64,000 bases of DNA from Amycolatopsis sp. EV170708-02-1. Its GTDB lineage: Bacteria > Actinomycetota > Actinomycetes > Mycobacteriales > Pseudonocardiaceae. Where the stretch lies: assembly GCF_022479115.1 (NCBI RefSeq), contig NZ_CP092497.1:6696001-6760000 (forward strand). Reading direction: 5' to 3'. Positions 24,614-33,526 of this stretch are shown in pieces; within the stretch, counting starts at the first letter, position 1, and every line of letters begins with the position of its first letter. The position numbers and the translations under genes were made by a program. The notes beneath the pieces were generated by a model. That model was not told where the DNA came from and did no database searches. It was given only the letters and a program-made list of their open reading frames with translations.

Positions 24614-25855
24614 ATGCTCGCCGTCGAGGATCCCGCCACCGGACAACGGATCACGACCGTCCCCGACTGCGGGCCGACGGAAGTCGACAAAGCGGTACGC
24701 GCCGCGGCGGCCGCTTCCCCCGCTTGGCGCGCCGCGGACAGGCGGGCGGCCTTGATGTCGTGCGCGGTCGTAGTCGAGGAGGCCGCGCCCGTGCTGGCCC
24801 CCGTCCTCACCGAGGAGCAAGGGAAACCGCTTCGCGAAGCCGAAGCCGAGTTCGCCGGAGCGGCGGCGAGGTTCCGGTACTTCGCCGGGGCGCGGCTCGG
24901 ATCCGGGGCCGTCGGCGACGGACCGGTCGCCGCGATCGCGCCGTGGAACTTCCCAGTGCAGCTGGCTGTCGCGATGCTCGCTCCGGCGTTCGCCGCAGGG
25001 AACACGGTGGTGCTCAAGCCTTCGCCGCGCACCCCGCTCACGACGCTGCACCTCGGTCGGATGCTGGCGGAGGTGCTGCCGCCGGGCGTGCTGACCGTGC
25101 TCACCGGCCAGGACCCGCTCGGCGAGCTCCTGATCGCGCATCCCGGGATCCAGCAGGTCGCCTTCACCGGCTCGGCCGAAACCGGGAAGCGGATGGCGGC
25201 CGCGCCGGAATGGCGACAGCTGATGCTGGAACTGGGCGGCAACGATCCCGCGATCGTCCTCCCCGGCACCGACCCGGCCGCCATCGCGGAACGGCTCTTC
25301 TGGAGCGCTTTCGCCAACTGCGGCCAGATCGGCGTGGCGGTCGAGCGGGTCTACGCCGTCGGACCGGTCCACGACGGTGTCGTCGAAGCGCTGGCGGCCA
25401 TGGCGGCAGGAGTCGTGGTGGGCGACGGAAGGACACCGGGGACACAGATCGGCCCGGTCAACAACCGGCCGCGCTACGACCGCGTCACCGGTCTGACCGA
25501 AGAGGCGCGGGCGGGCGGCGCGCGGCTCGTCACCGGCGGACCGCTCGACGGGCCGGGGTACTTCTTCGCCCCGGCGATCCTCGCCGAAGCGCACGACGGG
25601 ATGCGAGTGGTGACCGAAGAACAGTTCGGGCCGGTGCTTCCGGTCGTCCGATGCTCCACAGTGGACGAAGCGGTCGGGCTCGCGAACGCCACGGCGCCCT
25701 GCTTGTGCGGATCGGTGTGGGGCGCGGACGAGGAGCACGCCGCCGAAGTCGCGGCACGGCTCGCCTGCGGCACGGTCCGGGTCAACGAACACCGCGCCGG
25801 GGAGCCGTTCGCCGGCTCGCGGTGGTCCGCGAGCCGGCAGGACCTCAGGGAGTGA
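24614..25855 (+). CDS. Aldehyde dehydrogenase-family protein lacking the catalytic cysteine
   Basis: The product is 413 residues, shorter than the usual 450-490, from ATG 24614 with GAGGAGG upstream. ALDH landmarks: PWNFPVQLAVAMLAPAFAAG, FTGSAETGKRM, the general-base glutamate in LELGGNDPAIVL, and EEQFGPVLPVV. In the nucleophile region one expects GQxC, but the sequence reads FANCGQIGVAVERVY, so the normal cysteine position is glycine and a cysteine sits three residues earlier. The C-terminus stops at PFAGSRWSASRQ, missing the last ~25 residues of related proteins. It may be a pseudoenzyme or decaying. Its 3' end overlaps the convergent membrane gene by 11 bases. Confidence 0.85.
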   Translation: MLAVEDPATGQRITTVPDCGPTEVDKAVRAAAAASPAWRAADRRAALMSCAVVVEEAAPVLAPVLTEEQGKPLREAEAEFAGAAARFRYFAGARLGSGAVGDGPVAAIAPWNFPVQLAVAMLAPAFAAGNTVVLKPSPRTPLTTLHLGRMLAEVLPPGVLTVLTGQDPLGELLIAHPGIQQVAFTGSAETGKRMAAAPEWRQLMLELGGNDPAIVLPGTDPAAIAERLFWSAFANCGQIGVAVERVYAVGPVHDGVVEALAAMAAGVVVGDGRTPGTQIGPVNNRPRYDRVTGLTEEARAGGARLVTGGPLDGPGYFFAPAILAEAHDGMRVVTEEQFGPVLPVVRCSTVDEAVGLANATAPCLCGSVWGADEEHAAEVAARLACGTVRVNEHRAGEPFAGSRWSASRQDLRE

Positions 25856-27647
25856 TCGTCCGGACGTCCCACACCCAGACGCCGTCGACGAATTCGGCGG
25901 GCTTGCGCAGCAGAAGGTCCACGGTGGTCCGGAAGGCGTCCTGGTGTTCGCGCGGGATCAGCACGAGCACGTCGGCGTTCCAGTACCGCAGATCCGCCAG
26001 CGCCTGCACCCGCTGCGATTCGGTGATCGTCGCCGGCACGCCGGTCTGCTTGATCTGGTCGAAGATGATCGACGTCGGCCGCTGGATGGCGCCGTAGCGG
26101 CCGCGTTTGTCGTCGGGCCCGCTCGGGCCGACGAAGTAGCCCTCCGGCATCGAATAGCCGAGCCCTGCGTCGATCTGCCAGTGCAGCGGTTCGGATTCGC
26201 CGGAACTCGGCAACGGCACGGGCACCACGGTCCCGCCGGGCGCGACGTAGCTCCGCCAGGTGCCGTCGGCGAGGAACCGCGGTGTCGGCGGCCGTTCCTT
26301 GACGATCAGCTGCGTCGGCGCGATCGGCAGCAGGACCGCGATGACGACGCCGATCCACAGCAGCCGCAACGGGAAACGCCGCTCCCCCGGCACTTCGGGC
26401 AGCTTCGACGCGACCGTGCAGACGCGTTCGGTCGCCAGCGCGAGCAAGGCGCCGATGAGCGGGATGCAGCCCATTGCCAGCCGCGACTCCAGCAGCGACT
26501 CGAACAACGGCAGCTCCGAGAAGAGCTTCCACGGTCCCGGGATCCCGGTCTCCTCGTGCACCACGATCAGTTGCACACCAAGGGAAAGCCAGGCCATCAC
26601 GAACATCGAGATCGCCAGCGCCCGCGCGAACACCTCGCGCCACAGCCAGGCGGTGACGACCACCATCAGCACGATCAACGGCCAGCCGAAGAAGGCGTTC
26701 TCCTCGGTGCGGTTCATCGACACGTCCGCGGCCGCCTGCGGCTGCCCGGCGACCGACTGCGTCGCGAACCGGGTGAACGCGGCCGTATCGTTCCCGACCG
26801 GGCCGTGCTCGATCGCCTGATAGCTCTGCGGGCCGAAGAACTGCCACCACAGCGGGAAAGCGCACAGCACCAGCGCCACGAGGACGCCGATGCCGACGCC
26901 GATCCCCAGCGGTTTCGCCATCGGCGGGAACTCGCGGTAGTTCGTCGCGAAGTAGGCGATGGCGAAGATCGCGAACGCCATCGCGAAGATCAGCAGCGGT
27001 TCTTCGCCGAGGAAGATCTGGTACGCCGCCAGCAGGCCGAGGAAGATCCCGTTGCGGACCGGGCGTTCGCCGCGCGCGATCTTGAAGACCTTCAACGCGA
27101 TGAACGGCAGGACGAACCACGCGACGAAGTTCGGGTGCGCGTTGCCGTGCGAGATCATCGGCGGGGCGAAGCCGGCGAAGGCGCCGCCGATGGCCGCGCC
27201 GACCCGGTGGGTGACCAGATGCCGCGAGAACACCCAGTACCAGGCGGCCGCCGTGCCGGCGAGGCCGCCGGTGAGCGCGATGGCCCAGGTGACCGTCGGG
27301 CCGAAGGTGAGCGTGACCGGTGAGAGCGGGATGCCGATGCCGAGCATCGCCGTGTTGGCCATCAGGTTCACGCCGAGCGGATGGTTCTGGAAATGCGAAC
27401 TGAGCGGATTCCTCAGATGCAGCACGTTGTCCGCGGTGACGGAGAAGAACCACTCCCACAGGTTCTGATCCGACGCGCTGTTCCAGAGATAGCCCTCCTT
27501 GAGGTCGAGCCAGAGCCCGTTGTAGAGCAGGAAGGCGAACAGCAGGAAGCCGCCCATGATGGCGGCGTCGGCGGCGGCGAACCGGCGAGGTCTCGTGGGA
27601 GTGTCCCCGGCTTCCACGTCCGCCGCCTCAGCCTGGAAAAGACTCAC
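25845..27647 (-). CDS. Large polytopic membrane protein, GT-C glycosyltransferase-like
   Basis: The product is 600 residues from GTG 27647. About ten to twelve membrane helices span residues 25-460, for example AAIMGGFLLFAFLLYNGLWL, GFAPPMISHGNAHPNFVAWF and LLWIGVVIAVLLPIAP. A soluble C-terminal domain of about 130 residues follows, with VLVLIPREHQDAFRTTVDLL. A long first extracytoplasmic loop and a soluble C-terminal domain are typical of GT-C or YfhO-like membrane glycosyltransferases, but no DxD is clear. Its substrate, perhaps a polyprenyl-linked sugar, is unknown. Confidence 0.7.
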   Translation of the reverse strand: MSLFQAEAADVEAGDTPTRPRRFAAADAAIMGGFLLFAFLLYNGLWLDLKEGYLWNSASDQNLWEWFFSVTADNVLHLRNPLSSHFQNHPLGVNLMANTAMLGIGIPLSPVTLTFGPTVTWAIALTGGLAGTAAAWYWVFSRHLVTHRVGAAIGGAFAGFAPPMISHGNAHPNFVAWFVLPFIALKVFKIARGERPVRNGIFLGLLAAYQIFLGEEPLLIFAMAFAIFAIAYFATNYREFPPMAKPLGIGVGIGVLVALVLCAFPLWWQFFGPQSYQAIEHGPVGNDTAAFTRFATQSVAGQPQAAADVSMNRTEENAFFGWPLIVLMVVVTAWLWREVFARALAISMFVMAWLSLGVQLIVVHEETGIPGPWKLFSELPLFESLLESRLAMGCIPLIGALLALATERVCTVASKLPEVPGERRFPLRLLWIGVVIAVLLPIAPTQLIVKERPPTPRFLADGTWRSYVAPGGTVVPVPLPSSGESEPLHWQIDAGLGYSMPEGYFVGPSGPDDKRGRYGAIQRPTSIIFDQIKQTGVPATITESQRVQALADLRYWNADVLVLIPREHQDAFRTTVDLLLRKPAEFVDGVWVWDVRTITP

Positions 27648-27656
27648 TGACCGTCC

Positions 27657-28733
27657 TCACGGCTCGACAACGCGGGCGAGAAAGTAGATCACACCCGTCG
27701 AGGCATGCCTCACGAGCAGAAGGAAGGGGCGATCGACGGCGACTTCCAGGGGTTCGTCGACGATCAGCGACGTCAGCCGCATCAGCACCGCCGTCGCGGC
27801 GGCGCCTTCGAGGCCCTCCTCGTCGATGCGGAGCACGGACTGGTGGAGCACCTCGGACACTTCGAGCCGGTCGTCGTCGGCGAGCCCGGTGAGGTCGGCG
27901 CCGCCGGTGAACATCGTCCGCACGCCGAGTTCCTGGAGCTTCGACGTCAACGGGCTGTCGACGTCGAGGTCGAGTATCGGCAGGGACAGCGCGATCGTCT
28001 TGGACCGCGTGTTCTCCAGCAGGCCCGCCAGCTTCGCCGCGTCGAGCTCGGCGTCGTCGAGGTCGCCGTCGGGCAGCAGGACGATCGCCTCCACCCCGCC
28101 CTCCGCGCCGAGGCGGACGACCTGCCAGCCGTCCTCGTGGGTGTGGTCGAGCTGTTTTTCGAGCCACATCGTCGGCACCGTACGGGTACCCGACGGCGCG
28201 TGGAAGTCCGCGGGCGCGGTGTTGTCACGCGAGAACGGAGTGGTCCAGGCGGTTTTGAGATACAGGGCGTTGACGATCGCGGCGACGGTGTCCCGCGCGA
28301 CCGTCCCCGGCTTCAGCAGTTCGGGGATCAGCTCGCGCGTGGCCTCGGCGACGTCGGCGTTGATCAGCCGTCGCGCGGCCTCCGGATCTTCGCCGAACGG
28401 GGCGCTCTCGACCTTCCCGCCCGGCCAGGTGGCGAGTTCCGCGCGGAAGGAGTCTTCGAGCGGGAGCCCGTCCCAGGCCCAGAGCGTGTTCGCGACCGCG
28501 AGCTCGGGGCCGTCTTCGAGCAGGGACGAGGCCTTGCCCAGCAGGTCGGCTAGCTCGTCCGGGTCGCCGAGCAGCGCGATCAGTTCCTCCCGGGTCTTCC
28601 CCTTGGCGGCCTGGGTCACCAGGCCGAGCGCGCTCGCGATCGAGTACGGCGAGAAGCACGCGTTCTCCGCGCGGTTCGCCAGCACCCGATAGAGGTCCAG
28701 ACCAAACCGGAGGTGGCTTTCGACAGCTCCCAT
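27657..28733 (-). CDS. Serpin-family protease inhibitor
   Basis: The product is 358 residues from ATG 28733, chosen because the frame upstream is the antisense of a palindrome. Serpin hallmarks: FSPYSIASALGLVTQAAKGK, VNALYLKTAWTTPF, and the C-terminal DRPFLLLVRHASTGVIYFL. The reactive-loop hinge reads EEGLEGAAATAV, with the small residues needed for strand insertion, so it is probably inhibitory. No signal peptide is seen, which suggests a cytoplasmic target protease. Serpins are sporadic in bacteria; a second, unrelated inhibitor (SSI type) occurs at 61091. Confidence 0.94.
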   Translation of the reverse strand: MGAVESHLRFGLDLYRVLANRAENACFSPYSIASALGLVTQAAKGKTREELIALLGDPDELADLLGKASSLLEDGPELAVANTLWAWDGLPLEDSFRAELATWPGGKVESAPFGEDPEAARRLINADVAEATRELIPELLKPGTVARDTVAAIVNALYLKTAWTTPFSRDNTAPADFHAPSGTRTVPTMWLEKQLDHTHEDGWQVVRLGAEGGVEAIVLLPDGDLDDAELDAAKLAGLLENTRSKTIALSLPILDLDVDSPLTSKLQELGVRTMFTGGADLTGLADDDRLEVSEVLHQSVLRIDEEGLEGAAATAVLMRLTSLIVDEPLEVAVDRPFLLLVRHASTGVIYFLARVVEP

Positions 28734-28786
28734 GCCGCAGACCGTACCGTGCACGGGCCCGTCCGTCTCCTGTCCGAAGGTAGGTC

Positions 28787-28832
28787 CTCGTGAGTGGCAA
28801 GGACGGTTAGAACCGTCTTTACCACTCACGAG
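28787..28832. terminator. 46-bp palindromic terminator, copy 1
   Basis: Left arm CTCGTGAGTGGCAAGGACGG+TT (28787-28808), AG loop, right arm 28811-28832 with two compensable differences from perfect complement. It is the same element as those at 39702-39747 and 57716-57761. Here it lies between the dgt 3' side and the serpin start. Confidence 0.75.
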
Positions 28833-28872
28833 GACCTGTTTCGGTTCGGCGGTCGTGCGTGTGTGAGGGGAC

Positions 28873-29008
28873 GGCGCGTGTGATCAGGTGGACGACACGC
28901 GTGACTGGACGGACGACACACGCGTAGCCGGAGCCGGCCCTCGAGCCGTCCGCCTGGACACGCATGTCGTCCGGCTGATCACCCGTGTCGTCCGGCTGAT
29001 CACGCGCC
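28873..29008. repeat. Cluster of ~21-bp inverted and direct repeats after dgt
   Basis: The unit TGTCGTCC-N3-TGATCAC occurs twice in direct orientation (about 28964-29003) and twice in recognisable inverted form (about 28876-28918, GTGATCAGGTGGACGACA and GTGACTGGACGGACGACA). A weaker copy lies between them. The cluster fills the gap between the dgt stop and the 46-bp palindrome. No coding frame here is credible. Confidence 0.65.
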
Positions 29009-30280
29009 TCAGCCGTGGCGGCCGGTGTGCCAGGCGTGCCACGCGTACGCCTGCGCGTCCGTGAGCGACGCGACCTGGTCGACGACCACGCGCAGGCGGG
29101 CCGCGTCGTCCGCGGCGGCCTCCCAGGCGGGCAGGAACAGGCCGTCCAGCGCGTCCGGCGCGCGGCGGCACAGCGCGCCGACCAGCTCGGCGAGCGTCTG
29201 ACGCTGGCCGTCCTGCATCGCGAGGCGCCGTTTGTCGCTCATCACGTACCGCAGCGCGAGCGCCTTGAACAACGCGACCTCGGCCGCGACCTGCTCCGGG
29301 ATGACCAGGCGCGCGGAGTAGCGGCTCAGTGGCCCCTCGCCGTACACCTCCCTCGTCGCGCCGACCACCGCCGTCGCGAACCGGCCGACCAGCTCACTCG
29401 TCAGCCGTTTCAACGCGACCTGTGCCTTGAGTGATCCGTCGAGCCCCGGTCCGGTGAGTTCGGCGACCACGGGCAGGTCGAGCAGTTCCTTCGCCGCACC
29501 TTCCAAAGTGGACTGAGACTGGTTCGAGAACCTTCGCGCCGCCTCGGCCACCGCCGCGCGTTCCTCCGCGTCGGCCAGCACCCGCAACGAGATCCGGCCC
29601 GCCAGCACCCCGTCCTCGACGTCGTGCACGGAATACGCGACGTCGTCGGACCAGTCCATGATCTGTGCTTCCAGACTGGTGCGGCGCTCCGGCGCACCGG
29701 CCCGGACCCAAGCGAAGACCTCGGCGTCGTCGGCGTACACGCCGTACTTCGGATTGCCTTCTTCACGGGGCCACGGATACTTCGTCGAGGCGTCGAGGCA
29801 GGCGCGGGTGAGGTTCAGCCCGCCGGCGGCCCCGCCTTCGAGCAGGACCTTGGGCTCCAGCCTGGTCAGGATCCGCAAGGTCTGCGCGTTGCCCTCGAAA
29901 CCACCGCACGGCTGCGCGACCTCGTCGAGCGCGCGCTCGCCGTTGTGCCCGAACGGCGGGTGCCCGATGTCGTGCGCGAGACCGGCGGTGTCCACCAGAT
30001 CCGGGTCCGCGCCCAGTTCGTCGGCGATGCCCCTGCCGATCTGGGCGACCTCCAGCGAATGCGTCAGCCGCGTGCGCGGTACGCCGCTGACCTCGGCACC
30101 TTCACCCGGGCCGACCACCTGGGTCTTGCCGGCCAGCCGCCGCAGGGCCGCCGAGTGCAGCACGCGTGCGCGATCACGGGCGAAGGCGCTCCGCCCGTCT
30201 TCCGCGCCCTCCAGCGCCGCGCCCTTGGGCCGCTCGGGCAGCAGGCGCGCCCTGTCGGCCTCGGTGTAGGTGTCGCTCAC
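29009..30280 (-). CDS. dgt: Deoxyguanosinetriphosphate triphosphohydrolase-like protein
   Basis: The product is 423 residues from GTG 30280. The HD-domain metal site is clear: [20 protein letters not shown] and [20 protein letters not shown] carry the His...HD...D ligands. [10 protein letters not shown] and the acidic [20 protein letters not shown] segment, with the last metal-ligand aspartate, are also canonical. The enzyme hydrolyses dNTPs to deoxynucleosides and tripolyphosphate. It is conserved near dnaG in actinobacteria. The gene is monocistronic-looking, followed by repeats and a palindrome. Confidence 0.96.
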   Translation of the reverse strand: MSDTYTEADRARLLPERPKGAALEGAEDGRSAFARDRARVLHSAALRRLAGKTQVVGPGEGAEVSGVPRTRLTHSLEVAQIGRGIADELGADPDLVDTAGLAHDIGHPPFGHNGERALDEVAQPCGGFEGNAQTLRILTRLEPKVLLEGGAAGGLNLTRACLDASTKYPWPREEGNPKYGVYADDAEVFAWVRAGAPERRTSLEAQIMDWSDDVAYSVHDVEDGVLAGRISLRVLADAEERAAVAEAARRFSNQSQSTLEGAAKELLDLPVVAELTGPGLDGSLKAQVALKRLTSELVGRFATAVVGATREVYGEGPLSRYSARLVIPEQVAAEVALFKALALRYVMSDKRRLAMQDGQRQTLAELVGALCRRAPDALDGLFLPAWEAAADDAARLRVVVDQVASLTDAQAYAWHAWHTGRHG

Positions 30281-30318
30281 CAGCCAAGCTTAGGCGCGAT
30301 CACCGACACTTATCGGGT

Positions 30319-30951
30319 TCAGACCTCCGCGGGGAACCTGGTGAGGCGGTAATACAGCAGCGCGCCGGTCTCACGGACGATGTAGCGCGCCTGCGTCTCG
30401 CGGGTCTGCACGATCGGGCCGCGGTGCGTGGGCGACGTCCAGGCGTCGAGCCCGAGGTCGTCGGCCATCACCCGCGCGCGGAACGAGTGCCAAGGGTCGC
30501 TGACCAGTACGGCGGTCTTCCAGCCCCGCTGCTGCACCTGTTCGGCGACCGCGCGGAGGCTGCGCAGGGTGTCGCTGCCCTCACCGACCGGCAGCGTCGC
30601 CGACACGGGCACACCCCGTTTGCGCAGCCATTGCGCGCCCGCTTGCCCCTCGGTGAAGTTGTCGTCGGCCTTCTTGCCGCCCGCGGTGACGATGACCTTG
30701 GCGACGCCCTGGTCGTACAGCGTCTTCGCCTTGGCCAGCCGGGCCTCGAAGATCCCCGACGGCCTGCCGTTGTACTGGGCCGCGCCGAGCACCACGATGA
30801 CGTCGGCCCGGTCGCGCACGTCCTCCCGCGCCACCTGCCAGACCCGGAACGCCGTGCCGCCGATCAGCGCGACGACGATCAGCAGGAACCCCGCCAAGGT
30901 CCGGCGCACCCAGTTCGCGCGGGTGGGTTTGGTCCGTTCGGCGGTACTCAC
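30319..30951 (-). CDS. DUF218 (SanA/YdcF-like) membrane-anchored protein
   Basis: The product is 210 residues from GTG 30951; the frame is open upstream inside the response-regulator gene. One N-terminal membrane helix (TLAGFLLIVVALIGGTAFRV) precedes the DUF218 fold with DVIVVLGAAQYNGRPSGIFE, VTAGGKKADDNFTEGQAGAQ and VSDPWHSFRARVMADDLGLD. Relatives (SanA, ElyC, YdcF) are linked to envelope integrity. The reaction is not known. Confidence 0.88.
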   Translation of the reverse strand: MSTAERTKPTRANWVRRTLAGFLLIVVALIGGTAFRVWQVAREDVRDRADVIVVLGAAQYNGRPSGIFEARLAKAKTLYDQGVAKVIVTAGGKKADDNFTEGQAGAQWLRKRGVPVSATLPVGEGSDTLRSLRAVAEQVQQRGWKTAVLVSDPWHSFRARVMADDLGLDAWTSPTHRGPIVQTRETQARYIVRETGALLYYRLTRFPAEV

Positions 30952-30983
30952 GGGGGTGATTCTCGCAGAGCGGCGGGACGATC

Positions 30984-31589
30984 TCAGAGCCAGCCGTGCT
31001 CTTCCGCGAGCCGTACCGCCTCGGCCCGCGTCCTCGCCCCGGTCTTGCCCATCGCGGCCGAAAGATGGTTGCGCACGGTGCCTTCGGAAAGGTGCAGCGC
31101 GCGGGCGATGTCGGCCACCGTGCTGCCGTCCTTGGCGGCCTTCAGGACGTCGTGTTCCCGTCCGGTGAGGGGGCTCGCGCCGGTGGCGAGCGATTCGGCG
31201 GCGAGCGCGGGATCGACCACCCGGAGCCCGCCGTGGACCCGGCGGACGGCGTCGACGAGCTGTTCGGGCGGGGCGTCCTTGACCACGAATCCCGCGGCCC
31301 CCGCCGCCATCGCCCGCGACAGGTAGCCGGGCCGCCCGAAGGTGGTGCAGATGATGATCCGGCACAGCGGAAGCGCGCCGTGCAGCTCGGCGGCGGCTTC
31401 GAGACCGTCCTTGCCCGGCATCTGGACGTCGAGCAGCGCGACGTCCGGGGCGGTCTCCTTCGCCCGCTGGAGCACTTCGTCGCCCGAGCCGACCTGGGCG
31501 ACCACCTCGATGTCGGCTTCGAGGCCGAGCACGGTGGCCAGCGCCCCGCGCACCATCGCCTGGTCGTCGGCGAGCAGGACCCGGATCAC
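30984..31589 (-). CDS. NarL/FixJ-type response regulator
   Basis: The product is 201 residues from GTG 31589, which overlaps the kinase stop (GTGA), so the pair is co-translated. The receiver domain starts IRVLLADDQAMVRGALATVL and carries the phospho-acceptor aspartate in DVALLDVQMPGKDG. The output domain is LuxR-type, with SPLTGREHDVLKAAKDG and DIARALHLSEGTVRNHLSAA. With the kinase and ABC-2 exporter it forms a sensing-export unit, a common arrangement in antibiotic or cell-wall-stress resistance. Confidence 0.95.
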   Translation of the reverse strand: MIRVLLADDQAMVRGALATVLGLEADIEVVAQVGSGDEVLQRAKETAPDVALLDVQMPGKDGLEAAAELHGALPLCRIIICTTFGRPGYLSRAMAAGAAGFVVKDAPPEQLVDAVRRVHGGLRVVDPALAAESLATGASPLTGREHDVLKAAKDGSTVADIARALHLSEGTVRNHLSAAMGKTGARTRAEAVRLAEEHGWL

Positions 31590-32794
31590 GCGCAGCCTCC
31601 AGCGGGTTCGGAGAGCGGCGCGGGCACGCCACTCCGCAGCGCGGACTCGGGGACGTCCGCCCGGACGAGCCATCCTCCCCCAGGTGGCGTGGTGGCGGTC
31701 AAGGTCCCGCCGACCGCGTCCAGCCGTTCGGTGAGGCCGCGCAGGCCGTTCCCCGCCATCGCCTCGCCGCCTTCGCCGTCGTCCTCGACTTCCAGCCAGG
31801 TCTTGCCGAGACGGACCTTCACCCGCTTCGCCCCGGAATGCCGGATCACGTTCGTGACCGCTTCCCGCAGCACGTAGCCGAAAGTGCGCTGCAGGGCCGG
31901 GTCGACGTTGTCCACCGCGTGCGGCAGATCCGCGTCGATCTCGGCCGCCCGCAACGCCGCCCGCGCCCCGGCGACCTCCGCCGACAGCGACACCTCGCGA
32001 TACTCGGAGACCGTGGCGCGGATGTCCGAAAGCGCGCTGCGGGTCAGGCCCTCGACCTCGCGGATCTCCTGCAGCGCACGGGAGTCGTCCTTGCCGCTCT
32101 CCAGGATCCGGCGGGCGAGCCCGGCCTTGACCGTGATGGTGGTGAGGCTGTGGCCGAGGATGTCGTGCAGATCCCGCGCCAGGCGCTCGCGTTCACCCGC
32201 CACCGCGAGCGTGGCGATCTCCCGGTTCGCCGCCTCCAGTTTCCGCACCGCGCGGACCAGGTTCGCCATGAAGAACATCGCCGCCGTGATCGAGGTGACC
32301 GCGACGATGTCCCCGAAGTCGTCCTTCCCGAGGACCAGGTGGACGGCCAGCACCAGCAGGAGCGCGCCACCGTCCAGGATCACCGCCCACGCCGGTGGCA
32401 GCGTGAAGGCCAGCACCGCCGTCGCGTAGATCAGGATGTACGGGTTGTTGCCGTGCAGGAACACCAGGGTGAGACCGATGAGCAGCATCACCACCGAGAA
32501 GACGTAGGTCAGCTTCCGGCGGGACGGCCGCAGGCTGAGCGGGAACAGCACGTAGCAGGAGCCGTAGAAGAGCAGGAGCGCGGCGATCACCAGCTCTTTC
32601 CCGGTCACCCCGTCGGTGGCCAGATCGACCGCCGCGGGGACGAGGCTAGGCCCGATGAAGGCGAGACCGAAGAGCACCCACCGCCTCGGCCGGGGACCGC
32701 GGCCGGTTCGCGGCGGCATGTCCGCCCACCAGTTCTCCCGGGTGTTCAAGCCCGTCTCGACCTTGCCCGGGTAGTCGCTCACCGGTTCACCCAT
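31586..32794 (-). CDS. DesK-like sensor histidine kinase
   Basis: The product is 402 residues. Five or six membrane helices occupy residues 40-180 (for example VIAALLLFYGSCYVLFPLSL and YVFSVVMLLIGLTLVFLHG). A HisKA_3 dimerisation domain follows with the phospho-acceptor histidine in RERLARDLHDILGHSLTTI, then a compact HATPase domain with VLREAVTNVIRHS and NGLRGLTERLDAVGG. It lies between the exporter genes and the response regulator with overlaps or gaps of only a few bases. The membrane sensor lacks a large extracellular loop, so it may sense within the bilayer or through the transporter. Confidence 0.95.
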   Translation of the reverse strand: MGEPVSDYPGKVETGLNTRENWWADMPPRTGRGPRPRRWVLFGLAFIGPSLVPAAVDLATDGVTGKELVIAALLLFYGSCYVLFPLSLRPSRRKLTYVFSVVMLLIGLTLVFLHGNNPYILIYATAVLAFTLPPAWAVILDGGALLLVLAVHLVLGKDDFGDIVAVTSITAAMFFMANLVRAVRKLEAANREIATLAVAGERERLARDLHDILGHSLTTITVKAGLARRILESGKDDSRALQEIREVEGLTRSALSDIRATVSEYREVSLSAEVAGARAALRAAEIDADLPHAVDNVDPALQRTFGYVLREAVTNVIRHSGAKRVKVRLGKTWLEVEDDGEGGEAMAGNGLRGLTERLDAVGGTLTATTPPGGGWLVRADVPESALRSGVPAPLSEPAGGCA

Positions 32795-32797
32795 CTC

Positions 32798-33526
32798 TCA
32801 GACCCGCGCACTGTCCTTACGGTAACGCCTGATCACCAGCGCCCCGAGGACCGCGGTCCACGCCGCCAGCACGCCGAGCGCGGCCGGGAGGCTCACCGTC
32901 AGCTGGTCGGTGACCACCGGGCGGACCAGCTGGATCAGCCAGTACGTCGGCGTCACCTGGGCGATGTCGGCCATCCACGACGGCATCCCGTCGATCGGGA
33001 TCCACAGACCGCCCAGGAAACCCATGCCCATCATGACGATCATGTTCAGCGGCTGCATCGACTCCGGTGTGCCGAACTGGCCGAGCAGCAGGCCGAGCAG
33101 CACCAGCGGGATCGCACCGAGCCAGATACCGAGCACCAGCCGCAGCCAGCCCGCGGCGTCGAGGTGGACACCTTGGAACAGGACGCCGACCAGCGGGACG
33201 ACGAGCAGTGACGGGAGCGCGACGAGCATCGCCGAGAGCGCCTTGCCGCCGAGATAGCCGGCGCCGGTCAGCGGGGTCAGCCGCAGCTGGCGCTGCCAGC
33301 CCGTGGACCGCTCGATGGCCAGTTTCGCGCCGCTCGTCATCGCGGCGGAGAAGGCGCCGAAGGCCATCATGTTGACCATGATCACGCCGGCGATGTTCAC
33401 CTGACCCGAGGCGAAAACGTTGGCCTGCAACAGGAACATCAGTACCGGGAAGGCGACGGCGAAGAGCACGAACCGGGTGGAGCGGAAGGTGCGGACGATC
33501 TCGGTCTTGAGATAGGTCGGGTTCAT
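32798..33526 (-). CDS. ABC-2 type transporter permease
   Basis: The product is 242 residues with six predicted membrane segments, for example VLFAVAFPVLMFLLQANVFA, VIMVNMMAFGAFSAAMTSGA and GMGFLGGLWIPIDGMPSWMA. Its ATG at 33524-33526 overlaps the ATPase stop (ATGA) and its stop is three bases from the kinase start. It is the membrane half of an exporter, probably for a peptide antibiotic or lipid, judging from its link to a DesK-type two-component system (inference). Confidence 0.93.
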   Translation of the reverse strand: MNPTYLKTEIVRTFRSTRFVLFAVAFPVLMFLLQANVFASGQVNIAGVIMVNMMAFGAFSAAMTSGAKLAIERSTGWQRQLRLTPLTGAGYLGGKALSAMLVALPSLLVVPLVGVLFQGVHLDAAGWLRLVLGIWLGAIPLVLLGLLLGQFGTPESMQPLNMIVMMGMGFLGGLWIPIDGMPSWMADIAQVTPTYWLIQLVRPVVTDQLTVSLPAALGVLAAWTAVLGALVIRRYRKDSARV

